From an uncultured Lachnobacterium sp. (GTDB lineage Bacteria; Bacillota; Clostridia; Lachnospirales; Lachnospiraceae): a stretch of 64,000 bases of DNA. Shown one piece after another: positions 55,558 to 63,821 of the stretch. The stretch spans positions 1 to 64,000 of the forward strand of contig UQRC01000009.1 in assembly GCA_900543445.1 (NCBI GenBank), in the 5' to 3' direction. Each line of letters opens with the position of its first letter. The stretch's first letter is position 1. The notes under the pieces were generated by a model. It did no database searches. It was not told the origin of the DNA and worked only from the letters and a program-made list of their open reading frames with translations. The position numbers and the translations under genes are program-made.

Positions 55558-56340
55558 TTATCTTCTATTAATAGAACGTACTACAAAATCACTTGTAGAA
55601 GTTCCGGTGCTCGCAGCAATCGCAGCCGCAATGACAGCAACAAGTTCCGTATCATCCGTAAGCTGCTGTTCTTCTCTCTGTGAAATCTGGGATACAACCT
55701 GATCCTGTGTCTCGGTCTGTCCCGCAGCTTCTGCAGCAGCCTTCTGTGCTTTCTTCTTCTCAAGATACGGGAAGATCTTAAAGCATGTGATCAGTAGGCT
55801 GATCAGAATCAATACTGCAAATACAACGCTCATAGAAATAAGTGTATTTAACGCTGCATTCTGTAACTTATGACCTAATGAGTAGATTGGCTCTACTGTC
55901 AGGCCCGTAATCTCCATTGAGTAATAATCGTAAACTACCTGGAAATCGACATCTTTCTTTTCGAACTTCAGTGTAACATCACTTGTAAGAGTCTTTCCGG
56001 ACTTTGCAACAGAAAAGGTATCCGCTTCTGTCTCTACATAACTTCCGAACTCATCCTCTACGTCCATCCACTTTTCGGATGCCTCAAGCTGCGCCTCGGT
56101 AACGCCGTAATTCGTCTTTAACGAATCAGCAATATCTTTGTCCAAAGTATCAACCGTCAGGTCATTCTGGCTGAACAAAGAAGCAAGCTGCTGTACCATT
56201 GTAATATTGGTGTTACTGTCATTCTGAAGATCTTCATAAGAACTTCCGTTGTAATCCACGGTAGTCGGATCTGTTCCGCAGGCACCAAGCATAAGGATCA
56301 TAAGGATCATGCTGAGTGCCAAAGCAATTCTCTTCTTCAT
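55558..56340 (-). CDS. OadG-family lipoprotein subunit
   Basis: A 260-residue protein. A lipoprotein signal ends in LGAC near residue 21. An extracytoplasmic domain (about 25-165, with acidic YETE-like repeats) precedes one membrane helix (about 168-192, LISMSVVFAVLILISLLI). The cytosolic tail is basic and then ends AVIAAAIAASTGTSTSDF. Classic OadG is an 80-100 residue protein with only a membrane helix and tail, so this is an extended form. Its likely role is to anchor the alpha subunit to OadB. Confidence 0.8.
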   Translation of the reverse strand: MKKRIALALSMILMILMLGACGTDPTTVDYNGSSYEDLQNDSNTNITMVQQLASLFSQNDLTVDTLDKDIADSLKTNYGVTEAQLEASEKWMDVEDEFGSYVETEADTFSVAKSGKTLTSDVTLKFEKKDVDFQVVYDYYSMEITGLTVEPIYSLGHKLQNAALNTLISMSVVFAVLILISLLITCFKIFPYLEKKKAQKAAAEAAGQTETQDQVVSQISQREEQQLTDDTELVAVIAAAIAASTGTSTSDFVVRSINRR

Positions 56341-56354
56341 AAAACTTCACCTTT

Positions 56355-57791
56355 CTACTTTGTACCGTGTTTCTTTTCCGGCTCATTTACGTATTTTGTG
56401 TAGAGCATCTCAAATGCAGCCACAAGATACTTTCTTGAATCTGCCGGATCGATAATGCGATCAACATATCCTCTTGCTGCAGCAGCTGCAACCGAAGACT
56501 GAAGCTTCTCATAATCGTCTGCTTTCTGCTTAAGCTCCTCTGCTCCGGCTTCCGGATAAAGGATCTTGGCAGCCAGTGAAGAATCCATCGCACCAACCTT
56601 GGCATCGGTCCATGCATATACTAAATCTGCACCGATTGACTTAGAATTCATAAGTACATATGGGCTTCCGTAAGCCTCACCGGTAATCATATTTACCTTT
56701 GCGCATGTTGCATTGGCAAATGCATATGTCATTCTTGCAAGTGCTCTTGCAAGGTTCTTCTCGGAACACATGCAGTTCTTGAATCCATTCACATTGGTAA
56801 TGGAAAGAACCGGGATTGAGAACGCATCACAGAACTGAACGAATTCAGCTGCTTTATTGCATCCCTTAGCAGTCAGGGAAAGTTCGAATTCTTCAGTCTT
56901 CTTGCCTTCCTCATCGTATACTTCGCTGCAGTTAGCAACCGCACCGACAGTCATACCATTCAGCTTGAACAATCCGGTTACCATATTCTTCGCATAGTCA
57001 GCTTTTGTCTCGAAGAATACATGATCATCAGAAATCTCAGATAAGAGATATCTTGGATCACCCTTCATAGCCTCCATGCTCTCACATGCACGGTTCAGAT
57101 CATCCTCACATGCATCTGTGTATACGTCTCCATCATTGTTGCCAGGAAGCATGCATACCAGCTGACGGATCTGAGCCATGATCTCATCCTCGGATCCAAC
57201 GAAATCAACACATCCACTGTTTTCACTCTGGAATGCTGCACTTGCTGTATCACACTTCTCGCTGCGATTGCCCTCAATCGCATCCGGAGAATTTACGAAC
57301 ATACGACCCTTGGTCTCTTCCACGAAAGTAAAATCGCAAAGTGCAGGGACAACGGAAAGTCCACCACCACAATTGCCGAATACTCCGCAGATCTGTGGAA
57401 TCACGCCGGAAGCGGCAACTTCCTTCGCATAAATTGTTCCGAAACCATCTAATGCATCAACAGACTCCTGAAGTCTGATTCCTCCGCAATCGATAAAACC
57501 GATTACAGGCGCTCCCATCTTCATTGCCATATCATACACAGAAGCGATCTTCTTTGCGTGCATCTCTCCGATTGTTCCGTTTAATACGGAAGCATCCTGG
57601 CTGTAAATAAATACCAGATTACCATCGATCAGTCCATGACCAATGATAACACCATCGGAAGGAGCCTTCGCAGCTGTCAGGTTAAAGTCTGTGCTACGTG
57701 CTGTTACGAGAGAACCAATTTCCATAAAGCTGTTCTCATCGACCAACTTAGCAATACGCTGCATTGCCAAGTTTTCATTGTTACTACTCAT
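56355..57791 (-). CDS. Acyl-CoA carboxyltransferase subunit (MmdA/12S-type)
   Basis: A 478-residue protein of the crotonase-like carboxyltransferase fold. VFIYSQDASVLNGTIGEMHA near residue 55, IGFIDCGGIRLQESVDAL near 97 and VFGNCGGGLSVVPALCDF near 137 mark the first half. SITNVNGFKNCMCSEKNLA and MITGEAYGSPYVLM mark the second. It is shorter than typical MmdA (about 510). It moves CO2 between a malonyl- or methylmalonyl-type CoA and biotin. It is first in the operon, with GGAGG before the ATG. Confidence 0.88.
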   Translation of the reverse strand: MSSNNENLAMQRIAKLVDENSFMEIGSLVTARSTDFNLTAAKAPSDGVIIGHGLIDGNLVFIYSQDASVLNGTIGEMHAKKIASVYDMAMKMGAPVIGFIDCGGIRLQESVDALDGFGTIYAKEVAASGVIPQICGVFGNCGGGLSVVPALCDFTFVEETKGRMFVNSPDAIEGNRSEKCDTASAAFQSENSGCVDFVGSEDEIMAQIRQLVCMLPGNNDGDVYTDACEDDLNRACESMEAMKGDPRYLLSEISDDHVFFETKADYAKNMVTGLFKLNGMTVGAVANCSEVYDEEGKKTEEFELSLTAKGCNKAAEFVQFCDAFSIPVLSITNVNGFKNCMCSEKNLARALARMTYAFANATCAKVNMITGEAYGSPYVLMNSKSIGADLVYAWTDAKVGAMDSSLAAKILYPEAGAEELKQKADDYEKLQSSVAAAAARGYVDRIIDPADSRKYLVAAFEMLYTKYVNEPEKKHGTK

Positions 57792-57835
57792 CTTATGCCC
57801 TCCATCTATAAAAAATAAAAAATTCCGCTAGTGTG

Positions 57836-57864
57836 ATTGTATAACATTTCCCAACTCATTTCAA
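57836..57864 (-). promoter_or_regulatory. Promoter of the decarboxylase operon
   Basis: Minus strand: TTGAAA (57859-57864), a 17-base spacer and TACAAT (57836-57841). About 45 bases before the carboxyltransferase start. Confidence 0.7.
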
Positions 57865-57919
57865 CAGTAATTGTTAAATTTTTCACTAATTAAATTGTAC
57901 TTTTTTTGCATTGCAACAA

Positions 57920-59140
57920 TCATGTAATCTCCTTCCATAATGCACGTAAAAACGCTGTAAAATTCCACCGTTCCACACTTTCCTTTGCGCAGATATCATA
58001 TTGATACCGCTCCTGTCCACCGATGCAATATGACACTGTACCGCATTTATCGCCTTTTTTCACAGGTGCACAGATGGTCTCATCAAGTAAGCGGACAACT
58101 GTCGCTTCCTCCCAGTCCGCCTTCAGAAACGTCATATTTTCACTCTGCCCCTTCACATATAAAGGTACTTTTATTCTTTTTCCCCACTCCGCAAGTGAAA
58201 CATCATGGTATGCACCGGCAATCTCCACCGCCGGAATCTTTGTTTTTTCTTCTGTGCCTCTGTACAGTTGATAATGATCGAGTCCGTATCCAAACAACGT
58301 CTTCGCATCCGCCCATTTATAGTTCTTGTTGTTCGGCCAGCCGCACGCGAGCAGGGCAATACAAAACTTTCGGCCACCTTCCTCTGCCGCTGCCACATAA
58401 CAGTATCCCGCCTTCCCTGTAAATCCGGTTTTTCCAGTGACTGCACATTCCATCATGTCCAAAAACGCATTCTTATTTGCTACCGCAAAGCTTTTGCCTT
58501 CCAGATCGGTAAATGCATGCTCTCTTGTTCTTGTCAATGCTACAAATTCCTCACTTTTGGGCGATTTCCAGGTGCAGTAGCTCATGATTCTGCACAGATC
58601 CGCCGCAGTAGTGTGATGGCTTCCATTCTCATCCTCCATATCCAGTCCGTTGGGTGTCACAAAATGCGTATCTATGCAGCCGAGTTCCTTCGCTTTCTCA
58701 TTCATACGCATTGCAAAAGCCTCCACCGACCCGTCCAGATGCTCCGCAATCGCGTAAGCACAATCATTGTACGATTCCAGCATCAACCCATACAGCAGAT
58801 CCCGCAGATAAAACTGTTCGTTTTCCTGCATTCCAAGATGTACCTTGGGCTGTCCCGCAGCCGCTGCGCTTACCGTCACAACGTCATCCGGATCAGCGTT
58901 TTCCAAAGCAAGAATGCATGTCATAATCTTCGTGGTGCTCGCGTTTGCAAGCGGCAGTGACTCTTCTTTTCCGTACAGGATCCGGTCACTCTCCCCGTCC
59001 GTAAGCGCACAGGATTTCGAATAAAGTGCATTATCTTTTAACTCCTCTTTTTCTTCGGCATACGCATTTACCATACAAAAACTGAACAACTGAGCAAACA
59101 TAAGCAATGCCAACAAAATAAAAACTGCTTTTTTCCACAT
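57920..59140 (-). CDS. D-alanyl-D-alanine carboxypeptidase (DacF-like, class C low-MW PBP)
   Basis: A 406-residue protein. A signal peptide ends near residue 28. The penicilloyl serine motif is S68-T-T-K71, the second motif S123-Y-N125, and the third K237-T-G239 (VTGKTGFTGKAGYC). A C-terminal beta domain and an amphipathic end (WNFTAFLRALWKEI) for membrane attachment follow. It removes the terminal D-Ala of peptidoglycan peptides. It follows scpA-scpB as in Bacillus, where dacF is close to sporulation genes. Confidence 0.93.
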   Translation of the reverse strand: MWKKAVFILLALLMFAQLFSFCMVNAYAEEKEELKDNALYSKSCALTDGESDRILYGKEESLPLANASTTKIMTCILALENADPDDVVTVSAAAAGQPKVHLGMQENEQFYLRDLLYGLMLESYNDCAYAIAEHLDGSVEAFAMRMNEKAKELGCIDTHFVTPNGLDMEDENGSHHTTAADLCRIMSYCTWKSPKSEEFVALTRTREHAFTDLEGKSFAVANKNAFLDMMECAVTGKTGFTGKAGYCYVAAAEEGGRKFCIALLACGWPNNKNYKWADAKTLFGYGLDHYQLYRGTEEKTKIPAVEIAGAYHDVSLAEWGKRIKVPLYVKGQSENMTFLKADWEEATVVRLLDETICAPVKKGDKCGTVSYCIGGQERYQYDICAKESVERWNFTAFLRALWKEIT

Positions 59141-59191
59141 AAAAAATAACCATATACACTATCGTTACATAATGTATATGATTATCTCATT

Positions 59192-59761
59192 TTAAATATC
59201 CAGTTGAACATTCATTTCTTCTTCGGCTTCCTGCTTGAATTCTTCCACCTGTACCGGGCTGAGCACCGGCAGTTCTTCAATGGAATGCACACCGAAGCTT
59301 CGAAGAAAATCTTCTGTCGTTCCGAACAGAAGCGGTCTTCCCGGTGCATCAAGTCTTCCAAGCTCACAGACCAGATTGTATTCCACCAGCTTGCTTACTG
59401 CATGATCCGAGGAAACGCCACGGATCTTCTCAATCTCCATCTTGGTGACCGGCTGCTTGTATGCGATAATGGAAAGCGTCTCAAGAAGGACATCCGTAAG
59501 CACTCTCCGTTTCGGCTGCTTGGCGATACGGATCAGGTATTCATACATCTCGGTTCTCGTACACATCTGATACGCCCCGTCAAGCTCCATGATTGCAACG
59601 CCGCGCCCCTCATCATTCCACTCCTGCATCATCTCATTGATCAGTTTCTTTGTTTTCTTTTTATCCAGTTCGATCGCATCCGCAATCTTTTCCAGTTCCA
59701 CGGATTCTCCCATGGTAAAAAGGATTGCCTCTATGATTGCTTTATATTTCTTATCGTCCAT
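59192..59761 (-). CDS. scpB: Segregation and condensation protein B
   Basis: A 189-residue protein from ATG 59761 (MDDKKYKAIIEAIL), preceded by GAGGG; an upstream ATG overlaps the scpA stop. Two winged-helix domains are seen, the second with LETLSIIAYKQPVTKMEIEK near residue 87 and RPLLFGTTEDFLRSFGV near 140. It forms the Smc-ScpA-ScpB condensin that organises the chromosome. Confidence 0.95.
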   Translation of the reverse strand: MDDKKYKAIIEAILFTMGESVELEKIADAIELDKKKTKKLINEMMQEWNDEGRGVAIMELDGAYQMCTRTEMYEYLIRIAKQPKRRVLTDVLLETLSIIAYKQPVTKMEIEKIRGVSSDHAVSKLVEYNLVCELGRLDAPGRPLLFGTTEDFLRSFGVHSIEELPVLSPVQVEEFKQEAEEEMNVQLDI

Positions 59762-59778
59762 ACATCCCTCAAACATTG

Positions 59779-60528
59779 TTATGCAGCGATCTTAGAATCA
59801 ATCTTAATATCGTCAAAGATATGTTCCTGCGAAATAAAGATTGTGCCCATCTTCATCAACTCTAAGATTGCAAGAAACGTCACAATGATCTCCACTTTGC
59901 TCGACTGTGCCTCCAAAAGACCACGGAAGCTGAAATGCGCATGTGTCTTTGCATACTCTTCCAGATAAGCCATCTTATCCTCAAGTGAGACCTCTTCTTT
60001 TTCAATCTTGCCGAATTTCGAACGAAGCGGATCGATCTTATCCTTCTGCTTCTTCATAATATTCTTAAAGATATCGTTAAGTTTTGCAAGAGTCACATCC
60101 GATACCAGTTCCTCGATATCTAAAGGTTCCTCATATGCAAGTACCTCATCCGGGATCGTCGGTTCCTTGAACATGACACGCTGCGCATCCATCTGGCGAT
60201 CCTTGAGTTCATATGCCATACATTTGTACATCTTGTACTCAAGCAACTGCTGAACCAGTTCCGCACGCGGGTCTTCCTCTTCTTCCTCGCTATTCGGATC
60301 CGACGGAAGCAGCATTCTCGACTTAATATCGATCAGCGTTGCCGCCATCACAAGGAACTCACTGAGCACATCAAGATCCTGACGCTTCATTTCCGCGATA
60401 TATTCCATATATTGCGCTGTAATCTCAACAATCGGTATATCGTAAATATTTACTTTATTCTTCTCAAGCAGGTGTAAAAGCAGATCCAAAGGTCCCTCAA
60501 ACACCTGTAATTTTACAGTCATATCCAT
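59779..60528 (-). CDS. scpA: Segregation and condensation protein A
   Basis: A 249-residue protein. The N-terminus KLQVFEGPLDLLLHLLEKNK is diagnostic and is followed by NIYDIPIVEITAQYMEYI and FLVMAATLIDIKSRMLLP. The C-terminal winged helix (VTFLAILELMKMGTIFISQE) binds Smc. The kleisin subunit of the condensin complex. It is co-transcribed with scpB, 18 bases away. Confidence 0.96.
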   Translation of the reverse strand: MDMTVKLQVFEGPLDLLLHLLEKNKVNIYDIPIVEITAQYMEYIAEMKRQDLDVLSEFLVMAATLIDIKSRMLLPSDPNSEEEEEDPRAELVQQLLEYKMYKCMAYELKDRQMDAQRVMFKEPTIPDEVLAYEEPLDIEELVSDVTLAKLNDIFKNIMKKQKDKIDPLRSKFGKIEKEEVSLEDKMAYLEEYAKTHAHFSFRGLLEAQSSKVEIIVTFLAILELMKMGTIFISQEHIFDDIKIDSKIAA

Positions 60529-60554
60529 AATTTACCCTTTCATCAACACAACCT

Positions 60555-60583
60555 ATTCTAACTTGATATTGTGTAAATTTCAA
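60555..60583 (-). promoter_or_regulatory. Promoter of scpA-scpB(-dacF)
   Basis: Minus strand: TTGAAA (60578-60583), a 17-base spacer and TAGAAT (60555-60560), 27 bases before scpA. Confidence 0.65.
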
Positions 60584-60663
60584 GAGCAAATTACAATATT
60601 TAGTATTTTATCAAATATGCCATACTATATTTAGAACACACATTCTGTTTTCAAAACAACTTT

Positions 60664-62307
60664 CTACAGAAGTGGTGCAAAAAGCTTCAATGCCCCCATA
60701 AACATACGCACGATCAGCTTCTTACTCTGGCATTCCGCCAATGTTACAAGAAGACTCTGATCAATAGTAGCAAGTGCATCTTCCTTCACCTGCATGACCG
60801 CCTTAGTCCGATACATAAATGTTCCGCACTCAAAATGCAGATACAGACTGCGATAATCCAGATTGATGGTTCCCACCGCAGCGTAGACATCATCCACTAC
60901 AAAGCACTTGGAATGGATGAATCCCGGCGTATATTTATAGATTTTGACACCACCCTTGATCAGGTGTGCAAAATTTCCCTGTGTCAGGAGATAGACCAGT
61001 TTCTTGTCCGGTACTCCCGGCACAACGATTCGTACGTCGACACCGCATTTTGCCGCATTGATGAGAGCCGTCGCCATCTCCGATCCAATGATCAGATACG
61101 GCGTAAAAATATATACATACCGCTTTGCATGCTCGATCAGATTCAGATAGACATTCTCCCCCACGTCCTCATGATCCAGAGGGGAATCACAGTAAGGCTG
61201 TACAAATCCAGCTCCGGTAAGATGCGGTTCTTCCACTCTCCTTTGTGCCATTCTTTTCGTAGCGGCAGGATTTTCCCCCTCCATCTCTGTATTTCCTTCC
61301 GTTGCGATCCACTGGTTTCTCGTTGCATTTCCCAGCTGCGGAATCGATGCATTCCGATAAAAAACATAATCATCTTCTGACTTTGTGATATAATCCCACA
61401 TTTCCAGAAACATACTTGTAAAATTCCACACGCAGTCTCCAGTGAGACGGATTCCCGCATCCTTCCAATAACCGAATTTCATCTTTTCATTAATATATTC
61501 GTCTGCAAGATTAAAACCTCCGGTGTATGCGATCTGTCCATCAATTACCGTAATCTTGCGGTGATCCCTGTTGTTCATGATCACAGACAGGAATGGGCGG
61601 AAAGGATTAAAACATGCACAATGAATACCTTTTGCCTGAAGCATAAGATAAAACTTCGGTGGCAGTGTCTGGATGCATCCGACATCATCGTAGATCAGGC
61701 GCACCAGAACGCCTTCCTTTGCCTTCTGTTCCAAAATATCTACGATCGGATCAAACATTTTGCCCTGTTCAATAATAAAGTATTCCAGGAAAATAAAATG
61801 TCTGGCACTCTTTAAATCTTCCAAAAGCTGTGGATATAACTTCTCACCACAGGAATAATAAGTAGAGTCTTCTTCCTTATAGATCGGATACCCCGCCTTC
61901 GCTGATATATAATGTGATTGCTGGTATGCATAGAAATCGTTCTCTTTCAGTTCTTCAATCACATTCTTATCTTCAATGCGGTATTGGATCACTTTGTCCG
62001 CAACTGCTTCCATCTTACGTCTTGTACGCTTCGTGATCTCGGATCGACCGAAAAGGAAATATGCCGGAATACCGAACATAGGCAGGAACAAAACCAGAAA
62101 GATCCAGGACATTTTAAATGAAGTCCGCATGTCTTTATTCGATATATACAGCGCAAGTGCAACTGCACACACCTCGAGCGCCATATTCGCCGCTGAGCTT
62201 GACCGCTTTGCGCTGTAGATCAGATATACAAACCAGCCAAACTGTAAGATGATAATGGTTGCGCCGATGGTTAATTTGGAAAATAATTTACTGGCAAACC
62301 GTTTCAT
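60664..62307 (-). CDS. cls: Cardiolipin synthase (phospholipase D family)
   Basis: A 547-residue protein. Two N-terminal membrane helices (about 15-75) are followed by two HKD motifs. The first is NRDHRKITVIDGQIAYTGG near residue 230 and the second HSKCFVVDDVYAAVGTINLD near 450. The order and spacing match bacterial Cls; it joins two phosphatidylglycerols into cardiolipin at the membrane. The insert between the two halves (about 330-365) is longer than usual and rich in charged residues. Confidence 0.94.
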   Translation of the reverse strand: MKRFASKLFSKLTIGATIIILQFGWFVYLIYSAKRSSSAANMALEVCAVALALYISNKDMRTSFKMSWIFLVLFLPMFGIPAYFLFGRSEITKRTRRKMEAVADKVIQYRIEDKNVIEELKENDFYAYQQSHYISAKAGYPIYKEEDSTYYSCGEKLYPQLLEDLKSARHFIFLEYFIIEQGKMFDPIVDILEQKAKEGVLVRLIYDDVGCIQTLPPKFYLMLQAKGIHCACFNPFRPFLSVIMNNRDHRKITVIDGQIAYTGGFNLADEYINEKMKFGYWKDAGIRLTGDCVWNFTSMFLEMWDYITKSEDDYVFYRNASIPQLGNATRNQWIATEGNTEMEGENPAATKRMAQRRVEEPHLTGAGFVQPYCDSPLDHEDVGENVYLNLIEHAKRYVYIFTPYLIIGSEMATALINAAKCGVDVRIVVPGVPDKKLVYLLTQGNFAHLIKGGVKIYKYTPGFIHSKCFVVDDVYAAVGTINLDYRSLYLHFECGTFMYRTKAVMQVKEDALATIDQSLLVTLAECQSKKLIVRMFMGALKLFAPLL

Positions 62308-62342
62308 GCAACTCCTCCTTCACAAAACAGATAGTATTCATT

Positions 62343-63323
62343 TTATATCAAATCAACAAGATTATCAACATCCAGGATTCCCCATGCAGCTTTTGCCTGC
62401 GGATCCCGTCTTGCGGAGAGATATAATCCAAGTTTCAGTTCCTCCGGTCTGAGCGCAGGCTTTTTCTGCAAGGCAAGCGCCAACGCACCACATACAACCG
62501 GAGTTGCCATCGAAGTACCGCTTTTCTTCACGTAATAATTGCCCCGGTAATCCAGGCTAAGTATATTGGTTCCAGGAGCAACAATCTCCGGCTTTACGAT
62601 GCAGCAGCCAGTCGGTCCCATTCCGCTGTACCCGCGCGGCATATTCCGCCCCGGACTGTGATCATCGCTCGCCCCCACCGTTATGATCTTCCTTGATATT
62701 CCAGGAACCGTAACGCTTCCCTCAGCCGGTCCATTATTACCGGCGGCTGCGACTACAACCACATTTTCATCCCATAAATGCTCCAGTTTTTCGACAATTC
62801 CCTTTTGGTCCTCATCCTGCGCCCCTGGAAGAAATCCAACCGAAAAATTCAGAATCCTGATATTATAGATTGCCTTATTTTTATCCACCCAATCGAGCGC
62901 ATCCAGCACGCGCGTTGTGTTTCCGTTCCCTTGTCGATCCAGAACCTTTAAAATAATCGCACGCGCTCCCGGTGCCATTCCCTGCAGACTGCCACCAGCA
63001 CAAAAAATACCAGCCACATGCGTGCCGTGCCCGTTATCGTCATAACATGCCTGCCTTTCTGAAGTAAAATCCTTAAATCCCCTGATCTGCCTGCGCAGAT
63101 CCTTGTGCAGATACGCTCCCGTATCCAGAATAACCGCACATACCCCGCGTCCACTGTATCCCTTTTCATACACTTTCTGTGCATGTACCAGCTGCTTCAC
63201 CCGCCTCATACTCTTAGCATCCTTCATTCTCACCCATTTATATTTTGAAAAAGCGTTATCTTTTCGCCTCAAGAGAATTATCTTTCGTCTTTTTTCCCTT
63301 ACGGAGTATTGCTTCAATTTCAC
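62343..63323 (-). CDS. Intracellular subtilisin-like serine protease (S8)
   Basis: A 326-residue frame from a GTG at 63323 with CGGAG upstream; an ATG at 63227 is an alternative start giving 294 residues. The catalytic triad is D67 (ILDTG), H99 (NGHGTHVAG) and S271 (GTSMATPVV), with the oxyanion N196 (AAAGNNGP). No signal peptide is seen, and the pro-region is short (about 50 residues) and very basic. It is therefore an intracellular or AprX-like subtilase of unknown substrate. The GTG start would overlap the small gene upstream by 68 bases. Confidence 0.88.
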   Translation of the reverse strand: MKLKQYSVREKRRKIILLRRKDNAFSKYKWVRMKDAKSMRRVKQLVHAQKVYEKGYSGRGVCAVILDTGAYLHKDLRRQIRGFKDFTSERQACYDDNGHGTHVAGIFCAGGSLQGMAPGARAIILKVLDRQGNGNTTRVLDALDWVDKNKAIYNIRILNFSVGFLPGAQDEDQKGIVEKLEHLWDENVVVVAAAGNNGPAEGSVTVPGISRKIITVGASDDHSPGRNMPRGYSGMGPTGCCIVKPEIVAPGTNILSLDYRGNYYVKKSGTSMATPVVCGALALALQKKPALRPEELKLGLYLSARRDPQAKAAWGILDVDNLVDLI

Positions 63324-63405
63324 ACTCCGGCGGCACTTTTCGCTTTTTTAAGCACGCTTCATCCACTTCGTAAACACTTTTTCCGTCAACAATCAATTTG
63401 CCCAT
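63256..63405 (-). CDS. Small protein of 49 residues upstream of the subtilase
   Basis: An ATG at 63405 opens 49 codons to TAA at 63256. The product starts MGKLIVDGKSVYEVDEACLK, continues with KKRKVPPECEI and ends in a Lys-rich tail. The mix of charged and hydrophobic residues with two cysteines looks like a real soluble protein. The ribosome binding site is weak (AAAAAG). It overlaps the GTG start of the subtilase in another frame. I do not recognise a named family. Confidence 0.55.
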   Translation of the reverse strand: MGKLIVDGKSVYEVDEACLKKRKVPPECEIEAILRKGKKTKDNSLEAKR

Positions 63406-63482
63406 AATCTTTTTGCTTTAATATATGCATAAGCAAGCATAGATTCTCATAGGATGTAAAAAAAGAATATGAAATTTGGCAT

Positions 63483-63812
63483 ATGGAAGATACAACGAAT
63501 GTTACATATGATGATGTTGTGCAGACCAAAAATGTACAGATTCTAAAGTCCATCGTTCCGTTTCTTGATGTGAGATCCCAGCGTCCGGCAGCGATGCTGA
63601 TCCAGTACATGGAGATGCAGAACGCCTACCGCACTTTCTCAAGGCCGGACAATTCGCTTGCTGCGTGTTCTCTCGATGATGGCATTGACAGACGAAGTGC
63701 AATCCTTGGGGCGATCCGCCAGTATTGCACGCCGAAGGAACAGGAAACCATCGACACACTGATGAACCTGTTCTGCGTTATGGACAACTATGATATGCTG
63801 AATAGTCTATAG
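63483..63812 (+). CDS. Uncharacterised protein, 109 residues
   Basis: A 109-residue, mostly helical, acidic protein. PAAMLIQYMEMQNAYRTFS in the middle and QYCTPKEQETIDTLMNLFCV near the end suggest an amphipathic helical bundle. No signal or membrane segment is present. The ribosome binding site is poor. It is immediately followed, 9 bases after the stop, by another gene with a perfect AGGAGG site, so the two are co-transcribed. I do not recognise the family. Confidence 0.65.
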   Translation: MEDTTNVTYDDVVQTKNVQILKSIVPFLDVRSQRPAAMLIQYMEMQNAYRTFSRPDNSLAACSLDDGIDRRSAILGAIRQYCTPKEQETIDTLMNLFCVMDNYDMLNSL

Positions 63813-63821
63813 GAGGTTCTT

